A stretch of 64,000 nucleotides of DNA. It comes from Closterium sp. NIES-65 (lineage: Eukaryota > Streptophyta > Zygnematophyceae > Desmidiales > Closteriaceae). Under the pieces are notes generated by a model. The model was not told where the DNA came from. It did not search any database and was given only the letters and a program-made list of their open reading frames with translations. Position 1 is the first letter of the stretch; each line of letters starts with the position of its first letter. The translations under genes and the position numbers were made by a program. Below, one piece after another: positions 22,193 to 32,211 of the stretch. The stretch spans positions 186,001-250,000 of the forward strand of contig CANXME010001997.1 of the NCBI GenBank assembly GCA_948144175.1, in the 5' to 3' direction.

Positions 22193-23481
22193 CATAGCTG
22201 CACATAGCCGCTCAGCGCGACTACGAGCTCCACTCTCTTGACTTCAGCACTGCTTTCTTGCAGGGTAGCCTGCACGAGGAGATCTGGATGCGCCGTCCAC
22301 CTGGCTTCACTGGGACTTTCCCTCCTGGCACCTAGTGGAGCCTCCGACGGCCAGTCTACGGTCTCCGCCAGGCACCGCGTGAGTGGCACGACACACTGAG
22401 GACCACGCTTGCGGCTCTTGGGTTTGCTCCCTCTACTGCTGACCCGTCGTTGTTTCTGCGCACCGACACTTCTCTGCCGCTGTTCTACATCCTCGTGTAC
22501 GTTGACGACTTGGTCTTTGCCACAGCTGACACTGCTGGACTCGCCTACGTGAAGTCCGAGCTGCAGAAGAGACACACGTGCACAGACCTGGGTGAACTGC
22601 GCAGCTACCTTGGCTTGCAGATCACTCGGGACAGAGCACGACGTACCATTACCTTGACTCAGTCACACATGGTGCAGCAGGTCCTTCAGCGCTTCGGCTT
22701 CACGTACTCCTCGCCTCAGGCCACTCCTCTGTCTACTCGCCACTCGCTCTCAGCTCTGCCTTCGGATGAGTCCGTAGAGTCGAGTGGCCCATACCCAGAG
22801 CTTGTTGGCTGCCTCATGTACCTGATGACCTGCACACGTCCTGACCTTGCATACCCTCTTAGCATTCTTGCACGCTATGTTGCTCCTGGGAGACACCGAC
22901 CAGAGCACATGGCTGCAGCGAAGAGGGTGTTGCGCTACTTGTGCAGTACGTCGGGCATGGGGCTAGTGCTTGGAGGGCGGAGTCCAGTGGTCCTCACTAG
23001 GCACGCGGACGCTTCTTGGGCTGACGACCAGGCTACTCAGCGGTCGTCACAGGGTTACACCTTCAGTCTTGGTTCCGGCTCTCTTTCGTGGCGGGCTACT
23101 CGCTCGTCTTCTGTTCTCGGCTCCAGTTGTGAGGCTGAGATCTACGCCGGGGCCATGGCTGCTCAGGAGCTTCGCTGGCTCACCTACCTGCTGACTGACC
23201 TTGGAGAGCCGCCTCGTTCTCCTCCAGTGCTGTACGTAGACAACAAGGCCATGCTGGCCTTGTGTCAAGAGCAGCGCCTGGAGCACAGAACGAAGCACAT
23301 TGCTCTCCGCTACTTTCTTGCTCGTGAGCTGCAGCAGCGTGGTCAGTTGCGACTTGCGTACGTGGCCTCTGAGGCCAACACTGCTGATGTTTTCACCAAG
23401 GCACTTCCGCCTTGTGATCATCAACGCTTCTGCATTCAGCTGGGACTTGTACCTGTCTTACCTCACTTGCTCACCTCTTGA
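22193..23481 (+). pseudogene. RT (5'-truncated) and RNase H of element C
   Basis: The sequence starts inside RT at the A-A-Q-R-D-Y-E-L block, passes Y-G-L-R-Q-A-P and keeps the polymerase box Y-V-D-D (near 22497-22512). RNase H is complete (H-A-D-A-S-W-A-D-D, S-S-C-E-A-E-I-Y, D-N-K-A, R-T-K-H-I, A-D-V-F-T-K). TAG at 22333-22335 interrupts the frame upstream of YVDD. The upstream RT fingers and the whole integrase are deleted. Element B shows the reverse pattern: integrase present, YVDD lost. Confidence 0.92.
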
Positions 23482-23819
23482 TCTTACTTGTTCTCTTGCA
23501 TATATATATACCTGCTCTTGCTTGTTTAGTGTTATATATATGTGCACTCCTGCATGTGAACTAGCCTTGTGGCCTTGACCTTGTGCTCGGACTGTGTGGT
23601 GACTTTGTGATCCACCCTGAGCTTACTTTGCTTTGTTTTCCTTGACTGGTCTTGTGACCCCTTGTTCTCCCCCACTTTGCCTATGGGGGTGTGTCAGATA
23701 TGTATGACATAGCTATTGTAGGCTATAGTGGGGTAGCACATATGGGGTACAGCTTTCTAGGGTTTGTATTTGTACCCAACTTTCACTTAGTCATCACCAT
23801 TCTCATTCAACTCTTCTCA

Positions 23820-25275
23820 GGGGGGGAGACACACGAGCACCTAGAGCAGCAGCCTCACCAGCACCGGGGGTAGGCGACACGCGAGTACCTGGAGCGGCAG
23901 ACGCACTGGCCCTAATGCCCGGGGCGGGCGGCACACACAAGTACTCATTACCCTCTCCACTAGTAGACATCACATACATGGCAGATAGAATAGCATCAAA
24001 GTCTAGAGCATAGATATCAATCCCCTTCTTCAGGAGATCAAGCCAGTGGGGCAGCTCAGTGGCCTGAGGGAACTGAACACGCCAAGCGTCGTCGAGACGA
24101 GAGAAGCAGCGCTGTGTGGCGTGCGGTCGTCCACACTGCTGACCAGTGCGGTCACCAGTGCGAATGACATACGTGCAGCTAAGACCACCCCCACCCCCAT
24201 GCTGAGAGTACCACTCACGGACCTCCTGGGGCGAGGGAGTGTGCTGCTGGCCCTGGCCACCGCCAGTGCCTCCACGGCCACCACCACCGCTGCCACCTCC
24301 TCGACCACCCCAACCCCTGCCGCCGCCTCGTCCACCGCCACCCCAACCGCCGCCTCCACTCCTGCCACCTCCCCCGCCGCTGCCGCCACCACCCCCACCA
24401 CTACCACTCGCCCCTCCAGCCGAGCCACCACCCCCACTGCCTCCACCGCCCCCACCGCCGCCTCCCCCGCCGTCACCGCCACCACCCTTGCCCCCTTTGC
24501 CCTTGCCGCTGCGGCGTCCGCTCGAGGCAGACGCAGCGCCGACCTTCTTAGTACCAAGAAGGTCGACAGCAGCAGCTGAGGCGACAGAGGGAAGAAGGGG
24601 GGAAGGAGAACACCCCTCAAAGAACGGGGTACGGGGGTCGCCACGAGAGGCACCTACAGCGACTAAGCTAGTCTTAGCTGCAAGTAGCTCCTTCTCGAGG
24701 AGGGCAATGGTGAGCTCAGTGGGGCAACGAGCTAGGAAGTGGTCCCTGACAGCACGCAGTGTGTCAGGGAGGCGAGTGACTAGGTGGTAGAGAGTGAGCC
24801 AGAGTGGAGGGGGGTGCGTGGCAAGGAACTCAGCAGGCATGGCGGCACGGAAGCGGGCCTCACTAGTACGGAGGTGCGTGATGAGGTCAGCGACTGTGTG
24901 AAAGGAGGCCAGGTCGGGAAACAGGTAGGGGAGGGAGAGACGGCCTAGTGCGGCAGAGGCAGGTGAGGAGTAGCGAGCAACTACAGCTGTGTACAGTGCA
25001 TGTGCAGTCTTGTGCTGACCAAAGTGCTCGCGTTCGTCTATCGGCAGGGAGTTGCGAATGGCGAAGCGAGCGTGGGCATCACGAGTCTGCCACTGTGAGC
25101 GAGCAGTGCTGTCAGCAGTAGCAGCAGGGGCAGTGACATGGCCTAGGGCGTGATCGTACAGTGAGATGTCATCCTTGGCTGTGAGCTGTAGGTAGAGGTG
25201 CAGGTCATCGAGCCAGGTGTCAAACTTCACAGGGCGGCCCTCAGCATCGAACACGAGAACCTGTGGGCTAGCCAT
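23820..25275 (-). CDS. Copia gag of element B (5' part of the interrupted polyprotein)
   Basis: An open frame of 485 codons from ATG 25275 to the insertion point of element C. Order: capsid (residues 1 to about 215), a basic Gly/Lys linker, a glycine-rich tract of about 90 residues (near 24250-24480) and an unusual zinc-finger-like block, C-T-Y-V-I-R-T-G-D, then C-G-R-P-H-A-T-Q-R-C, unlike the compact CCHC knuckle of most Copia elements. A short spacer leads towards the protease. The capsid shares most residues with that of C. The ORF has no internal stop, and its frame matches the protease frame on the far side of C. Confidence 0.9.
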
Positions 25276-25289
25276 AGGAACAGTAGAAA

Positions 25290-26262
25290 TAGCAGCAGTA
25301 GCAGTAGGAGAAGCAGGTAGAACGAACCAGGTAGGGCAGGGCGGTGCGGCTCGGTTCAGGTCGGGTCGCGGCTCGGCTGGGTGGCGCGGCTCGGTTCAGG
25401 GCGCGCGGCTCGGCTCGGGGCGCGCGCCTCGGCTCGGGGCGCGCGGCTCGGGTCACGGCGGGGACGGGCCGCCCGCTCTCCCTCGTGTGCTGCGGCGGGA
25501 ACGGGCCGCCCGGGGCCTCTAGGTGGTGGGCACGGGTCGGCGAGGTCGGCACGGGGCCGGTTGGGGCCCTAGAGGGGCGAGCGCGGGGCCGATCGGGGCC
25601 TGAGCGGGGCTAGCGCGGGGCCAAACGGGGCCTTGACGGGGCTAGCAAGGGGCCGACGGGGCCTGAACGGGGCTAACGCGGGGCCGACGGGGCCTGAAAC
25701 GGGGCCAACGGGGCCTGAAACGGGGCTAGCGCGGGCCCGATCGGGGCCTGAATGGGGCTAGCGCGGGGCCGACGGGGCCTGAGAGGGGCTAGCGCGGGGC
25801 CGACGGGGCCTGAAACGGGGCTAGCGCGGGCTGACGGGGCCTGAGAGGGGCTAGCGCGGGGCCGACGGGGCCTGAAACGGGGCCAACGGGGCCTGAAACG
25901 GGGCTAGCGCGGGCCGACGGGGCCTGAAACGGGGCTAGCGCGGGCCGACGGGGCCTGAAACGGGGCTAGCGCGGGCCGACGGGGCCTGAAAGGGGCTAGC
26001 GCGGGGCCGACGGGGCCTAAAACGGGGCCGACGGGGCCTGAACGGGGCTAGCGCGGGGCCTGAACGGGGCCTTAAAGGGGCCGACGGGGCCTGAACGGGG
26101 CCGCTAGGGAGAGCGGGCGTGGGGCCGACGGGGCCTGAACGGGGCTAGCGCGGGGCCGTTAAGAGGGGCCTCTAGGGGCGTGACACGCCGAGGCGCCCTA
26201 GGGCACAGGTAGGTAGGTAGTTACGTAGTGGTGGGCCCTTAGAAAATTTCGGTCCTAGGAAG
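25290..26262 (-). repeat. 31-bp minisatellite leader of element B
   Basis: Nearly 1 kb of tandem and mixed units made from GGGGCTAGCGCGGGGCC and GACGGGGCCTGAAACGGGG. Clean stretches show a 31-bp period (unit starts at 25921, 25952 and 25983). It lies between the primer-binding site and the gag ATG. Confidence 0.9.
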
Positions 26263-26416
26263 GACCTGCTCTATACCATGTTGGAATCACTGAACAGGAA
26301 ATGGATGAACTAGCAGTGAAATGAGTACAAGTACCTAACCCTAGAATTGTGTACCCCCTATAGGCTAACCCACTGTAGCCTAAACTAACACAACATATAT
26401 AATGTTTGACACACAT

Positions 26417-28478
26417 GTGTTCTACAGGACGCTTTGTTCAACGCGAACACCAACTTCAACGCGAGGTCGCCATCACCGTCGCCAACAATCAAAACCTGCG
26501 CACACGAAGACAAGGAGTGGTACAACTTCGGTCATGAGAGAGAAACGTCATACTGCAAATGTCGAAAGTTTTAATAGCAGAAGGACTCGGCTACAACTTA
26601 CTGAGCGCCAGTCAACTCATGGCGAAGGGCATACATCTCGAAGCCGATAGAACCACTCAGGAGTTCAAGTTATACCACGGGAAGGGCGGTCTCTACATCG
26701 GGAAGGCAGTCCTGAAGAACAACGTATTCGTCCTCGACTTCATCCCTGATCTCGGCACCGCGGGCAGTGACGGGATCGTCACCTTCACCTCGTGGACGCA
26801 CCCGCCGGACCTCGACCCCGACTTCAGCCCGGAAGGTTTCTGGTATTCGCATACCATCCCTGAAGCAGAACGAACACGCGCGTTAGTGACAATCCAACAT
26901 TCAACAGCAGCAGAGACAACATCGGCAGCAGCAGACACAACATCGGCAGCAGCAGACACAACATCGGCAGCATCAGACACAACATCAGCAGCAGCAGACA
27001 CAACATCGGCAGCAGCAGAGACAACAACGGCATCAGCAGCAACAACGACACCGATCGCTGGACCTTGAACAACACCAGTTATCGTCGACGAATCACCACC
27101 GACACCCGCGCAGCAGCTGAATCCGGCTCCACGACAAGTCCACAGAAGCGCCAACTTCACCACCGGCTTCTACTCCAACTCCGACACGTACCGACGCTCA
27201 CCCGGACACCGCGCCTCCGAAAACATCTGGCACGCACGCATGGGACACCCAAGCAACACAGTGTTAAATAATACAATCAGAGCAGGCGTTCTTGACAAAG
27301 ACTCGTTACTACTACTCGACGGCAGAGAGCTTCAACGGGCACGAGGAACATGTCTTACCTGCCCCGAGGCCGACTTACCACATCGGCCGTTCACTTCTCA
27401 TCACAACCCGAGCACACCTGCTTACGCACCACTTGAGAAGGTGTACAGCGACATCCTGTACAACCGGGAACCAGGACAAGGAGCATACAACTTTACAATC
27501 ACCTTCATCGACACCGCCACCCGCTACGTCTGGCATCTAAATCTACCAAGCCGCGACATGGCCTTCGAAGCCTTCGTTGCCTGGCTACCAGTAGCAGAGA
27601 GAGAATCGGGCGTGAAGCTGAAAAGCTTCCAGTCAAACGGAGGAGGAGAATACACCTCTCAGAGATTCAAGCAGTACCTGGCGGAAAGGGGAATCAAGCG
27701 GCTCATCTCGCTTCCCTACGCCCATCAACAGCAAGGTGTAGCAGAAAGAATGAACAGGACCCTGCAGAATAGCATGCGCAAGCTGTTACGTGGCATGCGG
27801 CTACCCAACCACCACTGGCATGAGGCAATGGACCACGCCGTCATGCTACACAACTTGCTCTCGTCATCATCGCTTCTGAACAACGCATCACCGCATCTGC
27901 TGTGGACAGGGAAACAGGGCAGCACAAAAATGTTACGAGTCTTCGGATGCATGGTACAGTACCGACCCCCAGCAGCACGAGCGGGCCAATTTTCCCAACG
28001 CGCACAGTGGGGATTATACCTGGGCATCGAAAAGAACTACAACGCATGGAAAATCTTTGACAACCACTCCAAGGAAATAGTAGCAGCACGCGATGTAATT
28101 TTCTATGAACGACTCACGCTCCAGACGTATCTTGCCAACCTGCAAGAAGACCAAGATCCCATAGGTGGCTTCCGTGGTGACCGAGCCTTCGCCTCGGCAG
28201 CAGACGAAGCTGACTGGGACGAGCAGAATGTGGACAACGCATCAGAAGAAGCCGGACCTCTTCCCTACTGCTCCGTTGATGTCCCCATGGACGACGAAAA
28301 CCCTCGCGAAAGTGTCAACGCCGAAACCTTCTACTATTTCGCCGACAACGGTTACGTAACATCTGCGACAGTCAACACCAACGAAGCAGAGCAACTAGGG
28401 CCGAATTTCATACCTAACCCAGAAGCGGGAGACGAAGCAGTTTATCCCGAGGATGCAAATCTCCCCCGCTACTTATAG
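26417..28478 (+). pseudogene. Protease tail and integrase of element D
   Basis: Resumes the frame broken at 14838. A TGA lies at 26535-26537, then the L-x-Y-N-L-L-S-x-S-Q-L block that normally precedes integrase. A Thr/Ala repeat (26905-27045) and a TGA at 27066-27068 come next, then H-A-R-M-G-H-P-S, C-x2-C and the rve core. The first catalytic Asp (Y-S-D-I-L) and the Glu (V-A-E-R-M-N-R) are present. The second, normally in S-D-N-G-G-E, reads S-N-G-G-G-E (codon 27636-27638), so the catalytic Asp is lost. The C-terminal part is acidic and ends at 28478. Confidence 0.88.
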
Positions 28479-29851
28479 AGTGGAATGCAAATTCTCGGCC
28501 TTGTCACCGCAGTCCACGGCACGGCTCTTCCTAAGGAGCCTGCGACGATTCAGCACGCTCTGGGGGGGGAACATAGGGAGAAATGGCGTGAAGCCATGGA
28601 CAGAGTTAAAGGCGCTGAAGGAACGGAACACCTGGAAAGTCGTTCCCCTCAGCGTGGCAAGAAACAAGACAGTACTCACCGGGAAATGGGTCTTCCGTGT
28701 TAAAACAAAAGTAGATGGGACAATTGAGAAGTTCAAAGCACGCTGGGTTGTGCGTGGATTCGATCAGCAGCACGGACGGGACTTCACCGAGACATTCGCC
28801 CCAATCAGCCGACATACCTCACTTCGAATCCTCCTCGCGATCGCCGCCATGAAAAAGAAGAAGCTACGGCAGATCGATGTCGCCAACGCGTTCCTCTACG
28901 CACCTGTCGACGCGGAGATCTTCGTCGAGCTCCAACACGGTTCCAACGGAGAGCCTAATCAAGCCTGTCAGCTGTTGAAGTCGCTCTACGGCATTAAAGA
29001 AGCCCCGAGGCTGTGGCAACAGTACCTACACGCCAGGCCCCTCCGCAACGGTCTCCGCCAGCTACCTCACGACCAAGGAATGTACCGGCTTACAAAAGGC
29101 GACGATTACATCCTACTCATTGTCTACGTGGACGACTTACTCTACATCGGCTCTACCGACAACATCACCACCTGGTTCGAAGGGGAGTTACAAAAGGATC
29201 GCACGCTCACAGTCTCTCCTACCGTCACGCAGTACCTTGGTCTGAACATCCGGGAAGAAGAGTGCGCGATCTACCTCAACGCCGCTAAATACGCCGACAC
29301 CATCGCCAAACGCTTCGCACTCACGCCAACCACCATCTCCATGCCATACCGCTACACGGCAGGAAACCACAAGGAAGGCTCCACTCCACTCAAGCCTGCC
29401 GGGATACGCGACTACCAGAGAAAGCTGGGATGCCTTCTCTTCGCAACTGTCACCTGCCGCCTGGATCTATCATACTCTGCAAGTCAACTCGCCACCTACC
29501 TCAAAAGGCCTGAAGCTGAACACATGGCGGAGCTCGACCGCGCTCTTCACTACCTCGTTAGCACGCCGACGATCGGCCTGACCTACTACAAGAACGGAAC
29601 TACAACGCCGAAGTTAATCGGCTACGTCGACGCCGATCACGCCTAAGATTCTGACAACAGACGCTCGCGTATAGGTTACATCTACCGCCTCGAGCCTATC
29701 GGACCTATCTCGTGGCAGTCGAGCAAGCAGGAATTAATCGCTCTCTCCTCAGCTGAATCAGAATATATCGCACTCTGCTCAGCCACCAAGGAAGGATTGT
29801 ACCTTCGCGAACTCTTGGATGAAGCGAAGCTGGCTCAGTTACCCAGCTTCA

Positions 29852-30873
29852 TGTAAGAATGTTATCATCTAGCCTGTAGTGGGGTGCTCTATAGCGAGTA
29901 CAACCCAGTTAGGGTTTCCTATATGTATCCCAACTGTTGCTAGTGAAACCCCTCTCTTTTGCCTAAACTTTCACTTGCCTAGCTAGGGCTTACCTAGCTA
30001 TGGCTCCTCGTTATGCCTACGATTCTAATATGCTATCAGAGCGATCACGCTCCTGGCCTGTGGGCCCACCTGCTTCCGCTGCCCTACTCTGTGTCGCGCG
30101 CCCCGGAGCGCGTGACCTTCAATTTTTCTGCCCGCCGTGCGCCCCGAGGCGCGCGGCGGTTTCCTGCCGTGGAGGAGCCCGCGCGCGCCCCGCTTGTTCG
30201 TCGCGGCGCCCTGAGGAGCCCGCGCGCGCCCCGCCTGTTCGTCGCGGCGCCCTGGGGAGCCCGCGAGCGCCCCGCCCGTCCGTCGCGGCGCCCTGGGGAG
30301 CACGCGCGGCCCCCACCCTGCTCGTCACGGCGCCCTGGGGAGCACGTGCGGCCCCCGCCCGTTCGTCGCGGCGCCCTGAGGAGCCCGCGCGCGCCCCGCC
30401 TGTCCGTCGCGGCGCCCTGAGGAGCCGCGCGCGCGCCCTCCTCCGCCCGTCCGTCGCGGCGCCCTAGGGAGCCGCGCGCGCCACCCCCCTCCCCCCGTCC
30501 CGCCCGTCCGTTTTGGCGCCCTGGGGTCGCGAGCCGTCCCCCCTCGCCGTCCCCCGCGCTCCTGCCCCTATCCCACCCGTTTTAGGGTTTGGGGGTGAGG
30601 AGTGTGGGGGTGGCGGTTGTGGGGGTGTTGGTTGTGTTCGTCGTCCCCTACTCCCCCGCCTCCTTCGTCTCCCACTGCTGCAGCTGTCGCTGAGGGGGGT
30701 GGTGTGTGGGAGCCTAGGGTTTAGGGTTTAAGGAGGGTGCTGTGGGAGTGGAGCTAGGGTTTGAGCTGGGGGTGTGTGTCGAGGGTGTGGGGCAGTTGGA
30801 GGAGGTTGTGTGAAGGTAGCTGTCGTGTCGCCTGCAGCGCCTGTAGTCCGTCGCCCTTGCTTCGGCTCTAACA
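29852..30873 (+). mobile_element. Short LTR-PBS-leader insertion E inside element D
   Basis: A 1,022-bp insertion, TGTAAGAATG...GGCTCTAACA, with the perfect target duplication CTTCA (29847-29851 and 30874-30878). Discounting it with one target copy makes the RNase H frame of D continuous, so the boundaries are firm. The first 179 bp resemble the short LTRs of A and C (TAGTGGGGT, GGGTTTCCTATATGTATCCCAAC). They are followed by the PBS-like TGCTATCAGAGC (30031-30042) and a GC-rich leader with a 41-bp period. No gag, pol or second LTR is present. It looks like a minimal non-autonomous derivative mobilised by related elements, although an unusually long LTR cannot be ruled out. Confidence 0.85.
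30170..30530 (+). repeat. 41-bp GC-rich tandem leader of element E
   Basis: Units containing GTCGCGGCGCCCTGAGGAGC recur with a 41-bp period at their cleanest (30200 and 30241), about 8-9 units. Frames on both strands are Arg/Pro/Ala-rich artefacts. Confidence 0.8.
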
Positions 30874-30967
30874 CTTCACTCTGTTCTGCGACAACCAGTC
30901 GGCAATTCGTATAGCCAACAAGAACAGATTCGCGAACAGAACGAAGCATATCGCCCTGCGATATTTC

Positions 30968-31402
30968 TGTTGGGCTGAGATGCCCTAGGATCTTTGTAGA
31001 GTTAAAGTCTGAGTAGGATTGTAATAGCGGAAGCGTTTGAATGAAAAGTCCTTGAACCACCTTGCGCTAGTATGTGAGGGCAAAGTGAGTTGATTAAAAC
31101 AAGCAAATACAAGGCTTTATATAAGAGTACAAGGAATACGAATAGATATAATTAAACTGTTTTGCTGTTGCGATTCGATACAGTGCGACTCGGGCAACTG
31201 CTCAATGTCGAGTCAGTTGTGTGTCCTTGCTGTCGCGCTGTATTTGTCAAGTCAAAGGTCGCTGACTTTTGACCTTCGCGTAACCTCCAGGCGGTTACCC
31301 TAACCTCCGAGGGTTGACTCGCGATGCTTCGATTTGGACTGCTTCGCTTGTGTCCTGAGTTTCGACACGACTGAGGCGCTTTAAGACTTATTGTTCCCAA
31401 CA
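30968..31402 (-). mobile_element. Solo LTR F of the element D family, inverted
   Basis: 435 bp, TGTTGGGCTG...TTCCCAACA, the reverse complement of a diverged relative of the element D LTR. The target duplication ATTTC is perfect (30963-30967 and 31403-31407). It sits between two codons of the D RNase H. A solo LTR is what remains after recombination between the two LTRs of a full element, so a complete second element once stood here. Confidence 0.93.
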
Positions 31403-31580
31403 ATTTCTTCGTGAAAGACGAAATCGAGAAGGGGTGACTTGAGTTATCCTACTGCCCCACGTCCGAGATGGCAGCAGATTACTTGACCAAGAAGCTTGGA
31501 AAGCATAAGTTCGAATACTGCATGTTGCTGACTGGACAGAGCCACGTCACCAGTAGCGACACTCCAGAAGCGAAGGGGAG

Positions 31581-32029
31581 TGTTGGGAACAAGTAAGCTA
31601 AATGCGCATGTGTCGTGTCGAAACACCAAGTCAGAAGCGAAGCATAACATATCGAAGCATCGGCGAGTCAGCCCTCGGAGGTTGAAACAACTGTTGGAGG
31701 TTACGCGAAAGTCAAAGGTCAGCGACCTTTGACCTGATAAGTACAGCGCGACAGCAAGGACACACAACTGACTCAATATTGAGCAGTTGCCTGAGTCGTC
31801 ACTGTATCGAACCGCAACAGCAAACAGTAAAGCAGTTATTAACCGTATCTCTTCGTATTCCTTGTACTCTTATATAAACCTTTGTACTTGCTTGTTTTAA
31901 TCAACTTACTTTGCCCTCACATACCAGCGCAAGGTGGTTCACAAAGTCCTTATCGAACGCTTCCGCTAATACATCATCCTACTCTGAATTTAGTCCTACA
32001 AAGATCCGAAGGGCCTTTTCAGCCCAACA
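31581..32029 (+). repeat. 3' LTR of element D
   Basis: 449 bp, the same length as the 5' LTR. It follows a purine tract and ends CCCAACA. I count about 16 substitutions against the 5' copy. Confidence 0.95.
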
Positions 32030-32211
32030 TTTGACACCCCTGGCCTAAGACTTCTCTTGCAAATTTTGCCCTGATAGTGCAATCCTATCTCATTCCCCAA
32101 ATGCACTGGTAGCTTCGTGGTATAATTATTGTAAACATTTGTAAGGCTGATAATGAATAATGATAACAATACATATATCTATATCCTATTTTTCCCATGC
32201 CTTCCCATATT

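Larger units (their letters stand above)
19487..23819 (+). mobile_element. Copia LTR retrotransposon C, nested in B; internally deleted
   Basis: Two 128-bp LTRs (19487-19614 and 23692-23819), TGTCAGATAT...CTTCTCA, differ at two positions by eye. The target duplication is GGGGG (19482-19486 and 23820-23824). The primer-binding site (AGGTATCGAGCAGGTT, 19615-19630) is followed by a GC-rich leader, gag (from 20526), a protease fragment, then RT/RNase H to 23481. Integrase and the first part of RT are missing: the protease joins RT near 22190-22215. It is the innermost and probably one of the youngest insertions, in the opposite direction to its host B and from the same subfamily. Confidence 0.96.
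14839..26411 (-). mobile_element. Copia LTR retrotransposon B (minus strand), nested in D
   Basis: 133-bp LTRs at 26279-26411 (5') and 14839-14971 (3') differ at one position by eye. The perfect target duplication CACAT lies at 14834-14838 and 26412-26416. The primer-binding site TGGTATAGAGCAGG is at 26265-26278 (minus), followed by a long GC-rich leader, then gag from 25275, protease, integrase, RT and RNase H ending at 15205, and a G-rich tract just inside the 3' LTR. Gag through RNase H share one reading frame once the nested element C is discounted. Three in-frame stops (18550-18552, 18145-18147, 17518-17520) and loss of the RT catalytic box make it non-autonomous. Confidence 0.96.
28453..31580 (+). 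pseudogene. RT and RNase H of element D, interrupted by E and F
   Basis: A frameshift near 28600 moves the W-R-E-A-M-D block into the frame of N-T-W-K-V-V-P-L. RT then reads normally: T-G-K-W-V-F-R-V-K, F-K-A-R-W-V-V-R-G-F, Q-I-D-V-A-N-A-F-L, Y-G-I-K-E-A-P-R and Y-V-D-D (near 29127-29138). TAA at 29644-29646 breaks the D-A-D-H-A RNase H start. RNase H continues (S-S-A-E-S-E-Y) to 29851, is split by E, resumes at 30879 with F-C-D-N-Q-S-A-I and R-T-K-H-I-A-L, is split again by F at 30967/31408, and ends in A-D-Y-L-T-K. A further TGA interrupts the last part. Confidence 0.9.
12845..32029 (+). mobile_element. Copia LTR retrotransposon D, outermost of a nested stack
   Basis: Two 449-bp LTRs (12845-13293 and 31581-32029), each starting TGTTGGG and ending CCCAACA, bound the element; I count about 16 differences between them by eye, so it is the oldest layer. 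The primer-binding site TGGTATGAGAGC is at 13294-13305 and a purine tract (GAAGCGAAGGGGAG) precedes the 3' LTR. Flanks are TTTGT on the left and TTTGA on the right (4 of 5 matching). The gene order gag, protease, integrase, RT, RNase H is Copia-type. The coding region is interrupted by B (14839-26411), E (29852-30873) and F (30968-31402). With each insertion and one target copy discounted, the reading frame is continuous across each site, which confirms the boundaries. Confidence 0.95.

Noticed and set aside
24239-24790. Proline-rich plus-strand frame
   Set aside because: Antisense of the glycine-rich tract of the element B gag.
30714-30733. Two TTTAGGG telomere-type units
   Set aside because: Only two units inside element E; too short for an interstitial telomere, similar words are common in these LTRs.
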